From: Pseudarthrobacter sulfonivorans
GTDB taxonomy: Bacteria > Actinomycetota > Actinomycetes > Actinomycetales > Micrococcaceae
Assembly (NCBI RefSeq): GCF_001484605.1
Contig: NZ_CP013747.1
Coordinates: 2,356,001-2,420,000 of the forward strand
DNA length: 64,000 bases
Direction: 5' to 3'
Shown here piece after piece: positions 1 through 8,145 of the stretch (position 1 is its first letter; each line of letters begins with the position of its first letter). The notes below the pieces were generated by a model. It was not told the origin of the DNA. It ran no database searches and saw only the letters and a program-made list of their open reading frames with translations. The position numbers were made by a program, and so were the translations under genes.

Positions 1-71
1 CCGCTGGCGCGGACCATGGTCAGGACCTCCCGGGCCAGCCCGCTTGCTGCGATCAGCACGAGTTCGCTCAC
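1..71 (-). CDS. Sugar O/N-acyltransferase, NeuD/PglD type (partial, N-terminus only)
   Basis: Only the first 23 complete codons are in the window; the gene runs off the left edge. A GTG at 71-69 opens a frame whose product begins (M)SEL then VLIAASGLAREVLTMVR. The hydrophobic strand, glycine turn and following REV helix match the N-terminal nucleotide-binding fold of NeuD/PglD-type acetyltransferases, which acylate amino sugars ahead of their left-handed beta-helix domain. The GTG overlaps the TGA of the upstream aminotransferase by four bases (GTGA), so the two are co-translated. The pairing with a DegT/StrS-type protein fits modified amino-sugar synthesis. The family call is an inference from a short stretch. 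Confidence 0.6.
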   Translation of the reverse strand, partial: MSELVLIAASGLAREVLTMVRAS

Positions 72-1231
72 CGGCGTACACCGGCGGCCGCCCGTACGCT
101 GTTCATGACCCGGTTCAGGCCCACGTTGTCTAGGCCGTGGAAAATCGGGAGAACCAGGGTTCGGTCCGTCAGCCGTTCGGTGTTCTGGAGCCCTGCGTTG
201 CCAGTTTCGCGCCACCGGTAGGCAGGCTGCCGGTGAGCCGCCATGGCGCCGCGGCGCGCCGAAATTCCGGCATCGGCCAGGCGGGCCAGGAGCTCTTCGC
301 GGTCAATGGCGAAATCCGGGAGGACTTCGACCCAAAAGGACTGGAAGTTGGCCGTCCCGTATGGTGGGTCGGTCACAAACCGCAGACCAGCCAGGCCGGA
401 AAGCCCTGCCTCATACTTCGCGGCGATCTCCCGGCGGCGAGCCACTATCTCGCCCAGCCGGCCCAGCTGCACGATGCCGACGGTGGCCTGCAGATCCGTC
501 ATCTGGTAGTCGAAGCCGACCTCGACGTACACCTCCGGCGCGGCAATGCGGGATCCGCGACGGTCCGCCGCCGGCACGTTCAGGGAGTGGCCGCGGAGGC
601 TCCGGGCCCGTGCCGCCCAGTCCGCCCGGTGGGTTGTCAGCATGCCGCCCTCGCCAGTGGTCAGCACATTGTCCTGGTGGAACGACCACACGGAAATGTC
701 GGCCCCCGAGCCCACGGGCCTGCCCTTGTATTCCGAGCCAACCGCGCAGCCGGCGTCTTCGATCACAGTGATTTCGTGACGGTCGCACAGCTCGCGGACG
801 GGGTCCAGGTCAACGGGCACGCCAGCCTGGTCCACCACGATCACGGCCCGCGTATCCAGGGTCAATGCCGCCCGGACCGTGGCCGCAGTCACGGTTCCGG
901 TGGCGGGGTCCACGTCGCAGAAAACCGGCCGTGCCCCGATATACGTCACCGCATTCGCCGTGGCGATGAAGGCCAGCGACGGCACCACCACGTCATCGCC
1001 GGGACCGATGCCGGCCACTATCAGCGCCAAGTGCAGTGCGGTGGTACTGCTGGAGGTTGCGACAGCGTGGCGCACTTCTTGAGAGGCGCTGAACCTCGCT
1101 TCGAACTCCCTGACCTTGGGCCCTTGCGAGAGCAGACCGGAGGCCAGGACGTCCGCCACGGCTCGGGCTTCTTTGTCGCCGAGCCAGGGTTCCATGACGT
1201 TGATGCGGGCAAGGACGGTTTCCGCAGTCAC
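68..1231 (-). CDS. DegT/DnrJ/EryC1/StrS family protein lacking the PLP lysine
   Basis: This 387-residue protein starts at a GTG and has the usual length of sugar aminotransferases of the DegT/StrS family, which place an amino group on nucleotide-linked keto sugars using PLP. Family landmarks are the substrate loop near LSQGPKV (34-40), the phosphate-contacting SSTTALHLAL (61-70), the PLP-ring aspartate D159 in VIEDAG, and the SFHQDNVLTTGEGGM block (183-197). In active aminotransferases the sixth residue of that block is the Schiff-base lysine; here it is N188, and the AAT codon at 670-668 reads clearly. The protein is therefore unlikely to be a standard aminotransferase. Lysine-less relatives such as the dehydratase ColD use histidine there. 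It is coupled to an acyltransferase by a 4-bp overlap. Confidence 0.85.
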   Translation of the reverse strand: MTAETVLARINVMEPWLGDKEARAVADVLASGLLSQGPKVREFEARFSASQEVRHAVATSSSTTALHLALIVAGIGPGDDVVVPSLAFIATANAVTYIGARPVFCDVDPATGTVTAATVRAALTLDTRAVIVVDQAGVPVDLDPVRELCDRHEITVIEDAGCAVGSEYKGRPVGSGADISVWSFHQDNVLTTGEGGMLTTHRADWAARARSLRGHSLNVPAADRRGSRIAAPEVYVEVGFDYQMTDLQATVGIVQLGRLGEIVARRREIAAKYEAGLSGLAGLRFVTDPPYGTANFQSFWVEVLPDFAIDREELLARLADAGISARRGAMAAHRQPAYRWRETGNAGLQNTERLTDRTLVLPIFHGLDNVGLNRVMNSVRAAAGVRR

Positions 1232-1320
1232 CGTGCACCGGCCTTCCTGGTGGCCGTTCTCATGTCCGAGTCCTTCCCACGTGCAGCTCCGGGATGTGCA
1301 TTGCCTATTGCAAAATTAGT

Positions 1321-1349
1321 CCGTTCCGTCCCGTTCCGGTGCGGAACGG
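1321..1349. promoter_or_regulatory. Triple half-site operator upstream of the DegT-family gene
   Basis: The octamer CCGTTCCG occurs at 1321-1328 and 1331-1338, followed by its reverse complement CGGAACGG at 1342-1349. The last two form a perfect 8-3-8 inverted repeat and the first two a direct repeat with 10-bp phasing. The element lies 90-118 bp upstream of the GTG at 1231, in the 242-bp gap between the DegT-family gene and the LuxR-type regulator gene. The layout is that of an operator for a dimeric regulator. Which protein binds it is unknown; the adjacent LuxR-type ATPase is an obvious candidate, by inference only. I see no gene in the rest of the gap. Confidence 0.5.
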
Positions 1350-1473
1350 AGGCGGTACTGCGGGCGCTGACCGGGAACAATGCGGGAACTGCGGGTACCT
1401 GCAACGCGGGCGCCTCAGCCGGGGGCGCGGCGGCGGGAGGCACCCCATCCGGGCACGCCGCCCGGCTACTGTC

Positions 1474-4167
1474 CTAGACGGCAGGAAGGACGAACGGCTC
1501 CTTAGCCAGGGCGGCTTCCTTGCCGGCCGCAAGGGCCGTTAGCTGGGCTCGTGATTCGACTCCGAGCTTCCTGTAAATCGCAGTCAGGCGCACCTCCACG
1601 GTACGGACGGACACATAGAGGGTGGCCGCGATTTCCTTGTTCCGCATTCCGCGGGCCACCATTCGGGCCAGCACGCGTTCGTGGTCTGCAAGCATCAGCA
1701 TCGCCGGATTGTCGGGCGTGCCGGCTCGTTCCACCCGCTCGTCGAGCAGCAGCGAGTCCACGTGCTGGGCCCAGGCATGGGCACCCGCTTCGTCGAACAT
1801 CACTTTGGCACGAAGCAGACCGTCCCGGGCGCTCCGAAGGCGGCCGAAGGCGTTGAGGCGTTCGGAGTAGCAGAGCAGTGTCCTGGCGCGTTCCAGCAGG
1901 GACTCCTGGGCGTTCCTGCCTGCAAGTGCATCATTGAACATCTGGAGGGACTGTTCGCCGTCAGCCAGCATCGCCCGGCTCCGGGCAACCGCCATCATGA
2001 GCCAGGGAGAACGCAGGCCCACCGCCCGGCTTTCCAAGTGCCACAGTGCCTGGGCGGCTTCCCTGTGCCTGCCCAGCCTGACCAGGACTTCGACCAGATC
2101 GGCCTCACAGCGCAGCAGAGTCGGGTTGCTGAAGGCCTGGCCGATCTCCGCTGCCCGGGACAGCTGCGCGAAGGACTCGGCGAGATTTCCGCGCATGAGG
2201 GCAAAATGCCCCTGGCACGCGGCCAGTTGCGCCGTGATGGCCGGGTGGCTTTCCGCCCCGGAGAAGTGCTGTGCGTCTGTTGCGTAGGCGTGGGCGAGTT
2301 CCTCGTTTCCGAGCGCATTGGCCCGCCAGACCCGGAAGACGTGCCGCATTCCACGGTGGTATTTGGTTTCCGGTTCGGCCAGTTCAAGGTCCTCGATCAG
2401 TTTCACGGCTTTCCGGACGTTGCCGGCACGGATTTCGTTGTCCACAGCAAAGAAATCGGCGGTTTCCCGCCAATTGACGGTATTGGCCTCAAGGACGTTC
2501 CGCACCCGGGCAAAGGCCTCCTGGGCGGCAGCATGGTGTTCGGCATAGGCCAGCGCGCGGCCCTGTACCAGAAGGGCCGCCACCGTTTCGTTCCCGCCGT
2601 CAGGCTTGCGGCCGAACTGTCCGGACTTCCCGCTGATCACCTCGATGAGTCGCCGGGCGCTCTCCGCCAGCGCCAGGCAGTCGGGGGAGGCATGGTCCAG
2701 GTACTTCTCGGCGTACTGCACCAGGCCCGTGGCATCCTCAAGCTCCCAACGGTCCGCGTAGTACAGCGCACCGGCCACGAGCAGGCGGGCTGCAAATGCC
2801 GGATCATGCTGTCCGAATTCCTTCACCAGCCGGAGCACCATGCTGGAGCGCACGGCGCCACCCTGGATGAACTGGATCTCGAAGGCGAGGCCTGTCAGTC
2901 GAAGGACCAAGGCAGGGTTCCTCGTCACCCGCTGGGCCCAGTCCAGGTAGCGCTTGGCGTAGACGAACTCACCCCTGTTCAACAGCAGTTCGGCCACCGT
3001 GGTGAGCCTGGCGGTGGTCTCCGCTTCCCAGGGGTTGATAGTCAGGGCCCGTTCAATGTACTCGACGGCGAAGGGCACTTCGCCGCTTCGGATCAGGTCA
3101 ACGGCAAACCGGAGCAGGCCAAACGGAGTCTGCCGCTCCAAAGCGGTAAAACTCAGATGCCAGCGGTGGGCATAGGGATCCGCGGGCTCCGCCGCGGCCG
3201 CCATGGCACGGTGGCTGGCGGTCCGCGTTGCCGGTGTCATGGCAGCATAAACGTAGCCCCGGAGCAGCTGGTCCTGGATCCTCAGGTGTGGTCCGGACCT
3301 GTTGACCATGCCATTTGCCAGCAGTTCGTCGATCCCGCCCCACAGTTGGTCGTATGCCCGTTCCAAGGTGGCGATATCGCTGCGGCAGGACAGCGAGAGG
3401 AGATCCAGGACCTGCCTCGCACCTGGCGAGAGCCCGCCCACGGTGGCGGCGAACTCGGCCTCGAAGCTGCCTTTGCCGGGGAGCGGGACGGGGAGTGCGT
3501 ATTTTCCCTCGGCCTGGCGTTCCAGCAGCAGCCCAAAAAGCTCGACGGCGGCGAGCGGGTTCCCCTGGGTGGCCGCGGCAACTGCGTGGACCGCCGCTGT
3601 CGCGGTCTGCCGAGCCGGAATGGACTCCAACATGCGGACCGTGTCGTTGTAGCTCAGCGGCGCCAGCTGGAGGGCCGGCAGGGAGGCGAAGGGACTTTCG
3701 GCAGTCTCTTCCCGCACGCTCATAAACAGCGCCATGTCCGTCCCGGTCAGCCGGCGTGCCAGGTAGCCGATCACGGCCTGGCTGCTGGGGTCCAGCTGGT
3801 CGGCATCATCGATGACGATGACCGTCCGGGATGACGAGCGCTGGTGCAGCCCGTTGAGCAGCATGGTGGAGACAGTGGGGACGTTCATGGCGCCGCTGGA
3901 ATCGCGCAGCAGTTCATCGGCGAAACGATTAAGGACGGGGTCGTCGATGCCGGTGAGGAGCGCGGTAAGGCCGGAGAGCGGCCAGTCGGACTCGGACACG
4001 CTCGCGGTGAGAAAAACGGTCCGGAAGTCGGAAAGGCGGGGAATCTCGGACAGGAGGGCGGATTTGCCCATCCCGCGCCGGCCCACCACCTTGAGGGCTG
4101 AATCTTTAGGACCCCGGATTACGGAGAGTATCCGGTCCAATTCCCTGCTTCTGCCTATTAACGACAT
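1474..4167 (-). CDS. Large ATP-binding LuxR-family transcriptional regulator (LAL/MalT-like)
   Basis: The product has about 897 residues. An N-terminal STAND-type ATPase module carries a Walker A loop GRRGMGKSALL (29-39, K35) and a Walker B strand VIVIDDADQLD near residue 115. A long helical middle region resembles the TPR-like sensor part of MalT/LAL proteins. A C-terminal LuxR-type helix-turn-helix (about 829-880) contains NKEIAATLYVSVRTVEVRL. Such proteins activate transcription when ligand and ATP drive oligomerisation. I chose the ATG at 4167 because GGGGA sits six bases upstream; ATGs at 4182 and 4230 lack such a site. The effector and targets are unknown. It is monocistronic and divergent from rpsF. 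Confidence 0.88.
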   Translation of the reverse strand: MSLIGRSRELDRILSVIRGPKDSALKVVGRRGMGKSALLSEIPRLSDFRTVFLTASVSESDWPLSGLTALLTGIDDPVLNRFADELLRDSSGAMNVPTVSTMLLNGLHQRSSSRTVIVIDDADQLDPSSQAVIGYLARRLTGTDMALFMSVREETAESPFASLPALQLAPLSYNDTVRMLESIPARQTATAAVHAVAAATQGNPLAAVELFGLLLERQAEGKYALPVPLPGKGSFEAEFAATVGGLSPGARQVLDLLSLSCRSDIATLERAYDQLWGGIDELLANGMVNRSGPHLRIQDQLLRGYVYAAMTPATRTASHRAMAAAAEPADPYAHRWHLSFTALERQTPFGLLRFAVDLIRSGEVPFAVEYIERALTINPWEAETTARLTTVAELLLNRGEFVYAKRYLDWAQRVTRNPALVLRLTGLAFEIQFIQGGAVRSSMVLRLVKEFGQHDPAFAARLLVAGALYYADRWELEDATGLVQYAEKYLDHASPDCLALAESARRLIEVISGKSGQFGRKPDGGNETVAALLVQGRALAYAEHHAAAQEAFARVRNVLEANTVNWRETADFFAVDNEIRAGNVRKAVKLIEDLELAEPETKYHRGMRHVFRVWRANALGNEELAHAYATDAQHFSGAESHPAITAQLAACQGHFALMRGNLAESFAQLSRAAEIGQAFSNPTLLRCEADLVEVLVRLGRHREAAQALWHLESRAVGLRSPWLMMAVARSRAMLADGEQSLQMFNDALAGRNAQESLLERARTLLCYSERLNAFGRLRSARDGLLRAKVMFDEAGAHAWAQHVDSLLLDERVERAGTPDNPAMLMLADHERVLARMVARGMRNKEIAATLYVSVRTVEVRLTAIYRKLGVESRAQLTALAAGKEAALAKEPFVLPAV

Positions 4168-4545
4168 GTGGTCCCCATCCATCGAAGAAGGAGACCGAAC
4201 TGCTTGCTCTATCCAAAATCCTGGGTCCATCCAGCCGCTTGCGCGACACGCGGACCGGCTTTCCTGGCCGCGTCATTGCGCCCAGCACGGTACCCAGCCG
4301 TTCTTGCAAATATAGCCCTGTTCCGCGGCGGGCACCAGAGACTTTTTCCTCATGCGCGGAGCCTGTTTCCCCGGGTTATCCACATAGCCCGCCGGACGCT
4401 TCCGGCGACGCGCGCGCTGCCCGTAGCCTTGAGTCAAGCGCGAATCGCCTATCCGGTCCAAATGCACTAAGATATTGAAGTCTGTGCTGCGCCCTGCCTA
4501 CGTTCTGTTGGCCGGGCATCGCACGGCATCGCAAATGAACCTCCT
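4168..4545. other. Intergenic region between the LAL gene and the rpsF leader
   Basis: No coding region is supported in this 378-bp gap between divergent genes. It should hold the promoters of the leftward regulator and the rightward ribosomal operon, but I could not pick clear -35/-10 pairs. One perfect DnaA box TTATCCACA lies at 4376-4384. The section nearest rpsF (from about 4500) is probably transcribed leader. Confidence 0.4.
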
Positions 4546-4564
4546 GTTACGGAAATGCCGTAAC
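4546..4564 (+). promoter_or_regulatory. Hairpin in the rpsF mRNA leader
   Basis: GTTACGG (4546-4552) and CCGTAAC (4558-4564) form a perfect 7-bp stem with a five-base loop, ending 10 bases before the Shine-Dalgarno. In many bacteria the rpsF leader carries a hairpin with an exposed CCG that binds the S6:S18 complex for autoregulation. This stem is followed directly by CG and ends in CCG-containing sequence, so it is a candidate, but I cannot confirm the consensus by eye. Confidence 0.4.
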
Positions 4565-4593
4565 CGCTTAGCCCAAAGGAGGTGGGTTCACAT

Positions 4594-4899
4594 ATGCGTC
4601 CTTACGAATTGATGGTAATCATCGACCCCGAGGTCGAAGAGCGTACCGTTGAGCCGTCGCTTCAGAAGTTCCTGAACGTCATCACCAACGATGGTGGAAC
4701 CATCGAAAAGGTTGACATCTGGGGCCGTCGTCGACTGGCTTACGAAATCAAGAAGAAGTCCGAAGGTATCTACGCCGTGGTGAACTTCACCGCCAAGCCG
4801 GACACCGCCAAGGAACTTGACCGCCAGCTGTCTCTTAACGAGACCATCATGCGCACCAAGATCACCCGCCCCGAAGAGCAGAAGGTTGTTGCTGAGTAA
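4594..4899 (+). CDS. rpsF: 30S ribosomal protein S6
   Basis: The product has 101 residues, the usual length of S6, and begins [18 protein letters not shown]6 binds the central domain of 16S rRNA as a heterodimer with S18. The start is fixed by a strong Shine-Dalgarno AAAGGAGG at 4575-4582 with an 11-base spacer to the ATG at 4594; an in-frame GTG at 4582 lies inside the Shine-Dalgarno and is not a plausible start. It opens the rpsF-ssb-rpsR-rplI operon, an order conserved across Gram-positive bacteria, and is preceded by a hairpin that may bind S6:S18. Confidence 0.98.
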   Translation: MRPYELMVIIDPEVEERTVEPSLQKFLNVITNDGGTIEKVDIWGRRRLAYEIKKKSEGIYAVVNFTAKPDTAKELDRQLSLNETIMRTKITRPEEQKVVAE

Positions 4900-4972
4900 T
4901 TTCAGCTCCGATTTTCATTCTTTACCCCGCAGGATCGAATTCTTCACCCAGGATCGAACAAGGAGGCAGTAG

Positions 4973-5554
4973 ATGGCAGGCGAAACCACTATTACGGTCA
5001 TCGGTAATCTCACCAGTGACCCGGAATTGCGGTTCACACCGTCAGGTTCGGCAGTCGCGAACTTCACCATCGCTTCCACCCCGCGCACCTTTGACCGCCA
5101 GTCCAATGAGTGGAAGGACGGGGAAACCCTGTTCCTCCGCGCAGCGGTTTGGCGTGAAGCAGCCGAGAACGTCGCCGAGTCCCTCACCAAGGGCATGCGT
5201 GTGATCGTTTCCGGCCGTTTGAAGAGCCGTTCCTACGAAACAAAAGAAGGCGAAAAGCGCACCGTTATCGAGCTCGAAGTCGATGAAATCGGCCCGAGCC
5301 TGCGTTACGCCAATGCCAAGGTCAACCGCACCCAGCGCTCCGGCGGTCAGGGTGGTCAGGGTGGCTTCGGCGGCGGCAACAGCGGCGGTGGCTTCGGAGG
5401 CGGCAACACTGGTGGAAACCAGGGCGGCAACTCCGGTGGAAGCTTCGGTGGCGGCAACCAGCCGGCTGCACAGGAGGATCCCTGGGCGACGCCCGGTGTC
5501 TCCAATGCAGGTGGTGGCTGGGGCAACGGCCCCGATTCCGAACCTCCCTTCTAA
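4973..5554 (+). CDS. ssb: Single-stranded DNA-binding protein
   Basis: This 193-residue protein has an N-terminal OB fold (about 1-115) starting with [19 protein letters not shown], then a long Gly/Asn/Gln-rich disordered linker, and ends in SEPPF, the acidic-hydrophobic tip used by SSB to recruit replication and repair partners. SSB coats single-stranded DNA as a tetramer. The ATG at 4973 follows AAGGAGG (4960-4966) at good spacing. It sits between rpsF and rpsR, its classic place, so its expression is tied to ribosomal protein synthesis. The 73-bp gap upstream contains a short duplication, CAGGATCGAA at 4930 and 4950. Confidence 0.98.
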   Translation: MAGETTITVIGNLTSDPELRFTPSGSAVANFTIASTPRTFDRQSNEWKDGETLFLRAAVWREAAENVAESLTKGMRVIVSGRLKSRSYETKEGEKRTVIELEVDEIGPSLRYANAKVNRTQRSGGQGGQGGFGGGNSGGGFGGGNTGGNQGGNSGGSFGGGNQPAAQEDPWATPGVSNAGGGWGNGPDSEPPF

Positions 5555-5566
5555 ACCAATCATTTA

Positions 5567-5659
5567 GGCCCGACGCCGGGACCGCCGAAAGTGCCGCAAG
5601 GCACCTGACGTGGCTGCCGCCGTCGGACCACCACCATCCCGTGGATCAACATCCACGGG
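5567..5659 (+). promoter_or_regulatory. Structured RNA segment between ssb and rpsR
   Basis: The 128-bp gap holds several stems in the mRNA sense. GTGCC-GCAA-GGCAC (5591-5604) is a hairpin capped by a GNRA tetraloop. It is enclosed by a longer imperfect pairing of CCGACGCCGG (about 5569) with CCGCCGTCGG (about 5617). A second hairpin pairs CCCGTGGAT (5638-5646) with ATCCACGGG (5651-5659), ending 23 bases before the rpsR ATG. These are visible pairings. A role in translational control of rpsR, perhaps through S18 or S6:S18, is an inference. Confidence 0.45.
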
Positions 5660-5682
5660 CTCCATAGAATAGGAGCTCCACG

Positions 5683-5922
5683 ATGGCTAAGGCTGAACTC
5701 CGTAAGCCCAAACCAAAGTCCAACCCCTTGAAGGCCGCTGACATCACTGTCATCGACTACAAGGACGTAGCATTGCTGCGCAAGTTCATCTCCGACCGCG
5801 GAAAGATCCGCGCCCGTCGCGTCACTGGCGTCACGGTGCAGGAACAGCGCAAGATCGCCCAGGCAATCAAGAACGCCCGCGAAGTTGCACTGCTGCCCTA
5901 CTCCGGCGCTGGCCGCGGCTAA
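5683..5922 (+). CDS. rpsR: 30S ribosomal protein S18
   Basis: The product has 79 residues, typical for S18, and contains the family core [18 protein letters not shown] and [20 protein letters not shown]18 pairs with S6 on the small-subunit platform. There is no CxxC zinc motif at the N-terminus, so this looks like the zinc-independent form. Some actinobacteria carry both forms, but only one is in this window. The ATG follows TAGGAG. It is fourth-operon-style spaced: 17 bp before rplI and 128 bp after ssb, with the structured RNA in between. Confidence 0.97.
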   Translation: MAKAELRKPKPKSNPLKAADITVIDYKDVALLRKFISDRGKIRARRVTGVTVQEQRKIAQAIKNAREVALLPYSGAGRG

Positions 5923-5939
5923 GGAAGGGACTGACTAAC

Positions 5940-6392
5940 ATGGCAAAGCTCATTCTGACCCACGAAGTAACCGGTCTCGGTGCCGCTGGCGACGTTGTCG
6001 AGGTCAAGGACGGTTACGCACGTAACTACCTGCTGCCCCGCAACTTCGCCCTGACCTGGTCGAAGGGTGGCGAGAAGCAGGTTGAGTCCATCAAGACTGC
6101 CCGCGCCGCCCGCGAGCACGCTTCCCTGGAAGACGCTCAGAAGCAGGCCGCTGCACTCTCCGCCAAGCCGGTCAAGCTCGTCGTCAAGGCTGGCGAGACC
6201 GGACGCCTGTTCGGCACCGTCAAGCAGGCCGACGTAGCCGACGCTGTTGAGGCCGCTGGCCTTGGCAAAATCGACAAGCGCAAGGTTGAACTGCCGGCAC
6301 ACATCAAGTCGGTTGGTTCCTACCAGGCCAACGTCCGCCTTCACGCTGACGTTGCCGCTGTGATCGAACTCAACGTAGTCGCAGGCAAGTAG
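5940..6392 (+). CDS. rplI: 50S ribosomal protein L9
   Basis: This 150-residue protein begins [31 protein letters not shown] when read with the standard L9 N-terminal signature (beta hairpin plus the [15 protein letters not shown] loop). A long central helix and a C-terminal domain ending in [10 protein letters not shown] complete the usual dumbbell shape. L9 stabilises the ribosome near the L1 stalk. The start lies 17 bp after the rpsR stop, with AAGGAAGGG as ribosome-binding site. A strong terminator follows at 6423, so the operon ends here; dnaB, its frequent neighbour, lies 10.6 kb further on. Confidence 0.98.
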   Translation: MAKLILTHEVTGLGAAGDVVEVKDGYARNYLLPRNFALTWSKGGEKQVESIKTARAAREHASLEDAQKQAAALSAKPVKLVVKAGETGRLFGTVKQADVADAVEAAGLGKIDKRKVELPAHIKSVGSYQANVRLHADVAAVIELNVVAGK

Positions 6393-6422
6393 CCTTTCCG
6401 GTTACGCAGCCTCAAACTGCAC

Positions 6423-6461
6423 AAAAACCCCCGTTGCCGTCACCGGCGGCGGGGGTTTTTT
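6423..6461 (+). terminator. Rho-independent terminator of the rpsF-rplI operon
   Basis: AAAAACCCCCG (6423-6433) pairs with CGGGGG plus TTTTT at the right end, with an extra TGCCG/CGGC stem inside. The GC-rich hairpin followed by a T run is a textbook intrinsic terminator 30 bp after the rplI stop. The A run on the left also allows leftward termination. Confidence 0.9.
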
Positions 6462-6477
6462 GTGCCCTCTTCCATAG

Positions 6478-6542
6478 GCAACGCGAAGTCACTTAATGCC
6501 CGAAAAAGGCCTCTTGAGGGGCATTAAGTGACCCCGCGTTGC
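6478..6542. repeat. 65-bp near-palindrome
   Basis: The arms are 6478-6501 and 6519-6542 (24 nt each). They match at 22 of 24 positions; the two mismatches are AA versus GG next to the outer octamer GCAACGCG. The core of each arm is GTCACTTAATGCCC. It lies between the rplI terminator and the next gene, is not needed as a terminator, and has the same layout as elements at 26734-26793 and 51858-51920. Confidence 0.75.
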
Positions 6543-6562
6543 TTTGGCCAGGAGGCGGGAAG

Positions 6563-6985
6563 TCAGGGGCTGTGAAGGGCCGTGGTCACGTGCCTGTAGC
6601 CTGCCTTGATCAGCTCGGCCAGCACCGCCTGGTCCACGTCCTCGAGCCTGTTCACGTACAGGCACCCCGCACCGGTCTTGTGCTTCCCGAGCCGGGGCAG
6701 CAGTTCCGCAGCCTCGGGCCCGTACATCAGCCCGTAGAGCGAGAGGCTTGCCTTCCGAGGTGAAAAGCCCACCGCCGCCGCATCCCCTTCCCTGCCGCTC
6801 TCGTATTTGTAGTGGTACCGCCCAAAGCCCACGATGGTCGGCCCCCACATCTCGGGCTCTTTGCCGGTGATCTCCCTCATGAGCGCCAGCAGCCGCAGGC
6901 CATCACGGTGCCTGACAGAGTCCTCGACTGCGGCCAGGAATTCGTCCACTGAGGCGCCGGTTGCCTGGGTCTTGTTTTCAGCCAT
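6563..6985 (-). CDS. DUF1801 domain protein
   Basis: The 140-residue product matches the DUF1801 (YdhG-like) fold, with landmarks SVDEFLAAVEDSVRHRDGL near 11-29, MWGPTIVGFGRYHYKYESG near 46-64, and a C-terminal GCLYVNRLEDVDQAVLAELI helix. Members are small cytoplasmic alpha/beta proteins of unknown biochemical function. The gene is isolated, reads opposite to rplI, and has the composition of the surrounding core genes rather than of the polysaccharide island that begins 100 bp further on. No partner is evident. Confidence 0.8.
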   Translation of the reverse strand: MAENKTQATGASVDEFLAAVEDSVRHRDGLRLLALMREITGKEPEMWGPTIVGFGRYHYKYESGREGDAAAVGFSPRKASLSLYGLMYGPEAAELLPRLGKHKTGAGCLYVNRLEDVDQAVLAELIKAGYRHVTTALHSP

Positions 6986-7092
6986 GACGGAAGTCTCGCA
7001 GAGCCCAGGTCACTTGTCAGCCGCGCCGGTCCGGGTGGTAGCCAGCGGCGGTGAGCCAGAATACTCCCCCCGCGCGCTGACACCGGTACGGC

Positions 7093-8145
7093 TCAGCCAC
7101 CGTTCGGACGCCAGTACCGCAGCCCGCCGGTGGTGGTGCCGTCGCGGGCGACGTCGACCACGGCGTACGGGAACGCCCGACGGTCCGACTGGTCAGGTCC
7201 GCGACCGCGGACGTCCGAACACCACGTGCCGGTGTTGACGTATCGGGTGGGGCACGCCTCGAGCGCCGACTCGAGGGCCCGGTGGGTGTGGCCCGAGACG
7301 TACCAGGACACTCCGGAACCGTGCGCCTCGAGGGTACGTGCGAACCGGCCCGCTGCAGCAGGAGCCTTCTCGCCGGTGACTCTGCGCCCGGTGGCCGAGA
7401 GCACCATGCGAGTCGCGGCGACGGGGAGCGCCGACACCGTCCGGAACCGGGACAGGCGCGCCAGGTCCCGAACGGCCACCCCGTCGAGCGCGAGCCGCAG
7501 TGACTCGGTCTGCAACAGCTCGTCGTAAGCGAGCTCCCGGACGCGGCGTTCCGCCCGCTCGGACGCCAGGCAGGCCCGGGCAACGGCCCCGGCACGGCTC
7601 AGGTGCGACCTCGACGGATGGGCGTTCCAGGCGGCGAGCGGGGGTAGGTTCAGCTCGTCGGTGCCGTTGACCGCCGCGCGGAGCACTTCGGGCATCCGGT
7701 GCAGCGCGTGGTGCTGGTGCCCGTGCTCGGCCACGAGCACGTGGGGCACGTGCAGGAACCACGGGTGCACCCGGACCCGCGTGGGCTCGGCGGGTGACAG
7801 CAGCGCCGACAGGCGGGCGGCAACCGAGGGCCGGGCCAACTCCACGTCGTGGTTGCCGCACACGAAGTGCAGCTGCACGCCGCGCGCCGCACACGCCTTC
7901 AGCGCCCGGAACGTGTCGAGGTGGCGGGCGAGGATGGACTCGAGCCGGGCCAGGCTCTCGTCCTCGGCGAACCCGACCAGCTCGAACGTGTCACCGACGA
8001 AGGCGACGTGCTGCTGCGGACCTGAGGCTGCGAGCACTTGGCGGTACAGGAACTCGGATAGCACTCTGCCGGGGCACCGGGGGTCATCGTCCGACACGCC
8101 CAGGTGGAGGTCGCTAAGGAGCCACCACCGCGCCGCGTGGCTCAC
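7093..8145 (-). CDS. Calcineurin-like metallophosphoesterase (island gene 7)
   Basis: This is a 350-residue protein if started at the GTG at 8145, which overlaps the upstream stop by four bases (GTGA) like its neighbours; an upstream GTG at 8196 would give a 55-bp overlap. The metal-binding motifs of calcineurin-like phosphoesterases are all present: SDLHLG (D12, H14), GDTFE (51-55), GNHD (97-100), HGHQHH, and SGHTH near the C-terminus. No signal peptide or membrane segment is seen, so it should act in the cytoplasm. Its spacing resembles UDP-diacylglucosamine pyrophosphatase-like and other nucleotide-sugar or lipid pyrophosphatases. As the last gene of a coupled glycan operon that starts with a kinase-like protein, it may hydrolyse a phosphorylated intermediate. 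The substrate is unknown. Confidence 0.85.
   Translation of the reverse strand: MSHAARWWLLSDLHLGVSDDDPRCPGRVLSEFLYRQVLAASGPQQHVAFVGDTFELVGFAEDESLARLESILARHLDTFRALKACAARGVQLHFVCGNHDVELARPSVAARLSALLSPAEPTRVRVHPWFLHVPHVLVAEHGHQHHALHRMPEVLRAAVNGTDELNLPPLAAWNAHPSRSHLSRAGAVARACLASERAERRVRELAYDELLQTESLRLALDGVAVRDLARLSRFRTVSALPVAATRMVLSATGRRVTGEKAPAAAGRFARTLEAHGSGVSWYVSGHTHRALESALEACPTRYVNTGTWCSDVRGRGPDQSDRRAFPYAVVDVARDGTTTGGLRYWRPNGG

Noticed and set aside
1681..3834. Rightward open frame of about 717 codons opposite the LuxR-type regulator gene
   Set aside because: It is a shadow of the real leftward gene, which has Walker motifs and a helix-turn-helix; the antisense product is low-complexity.
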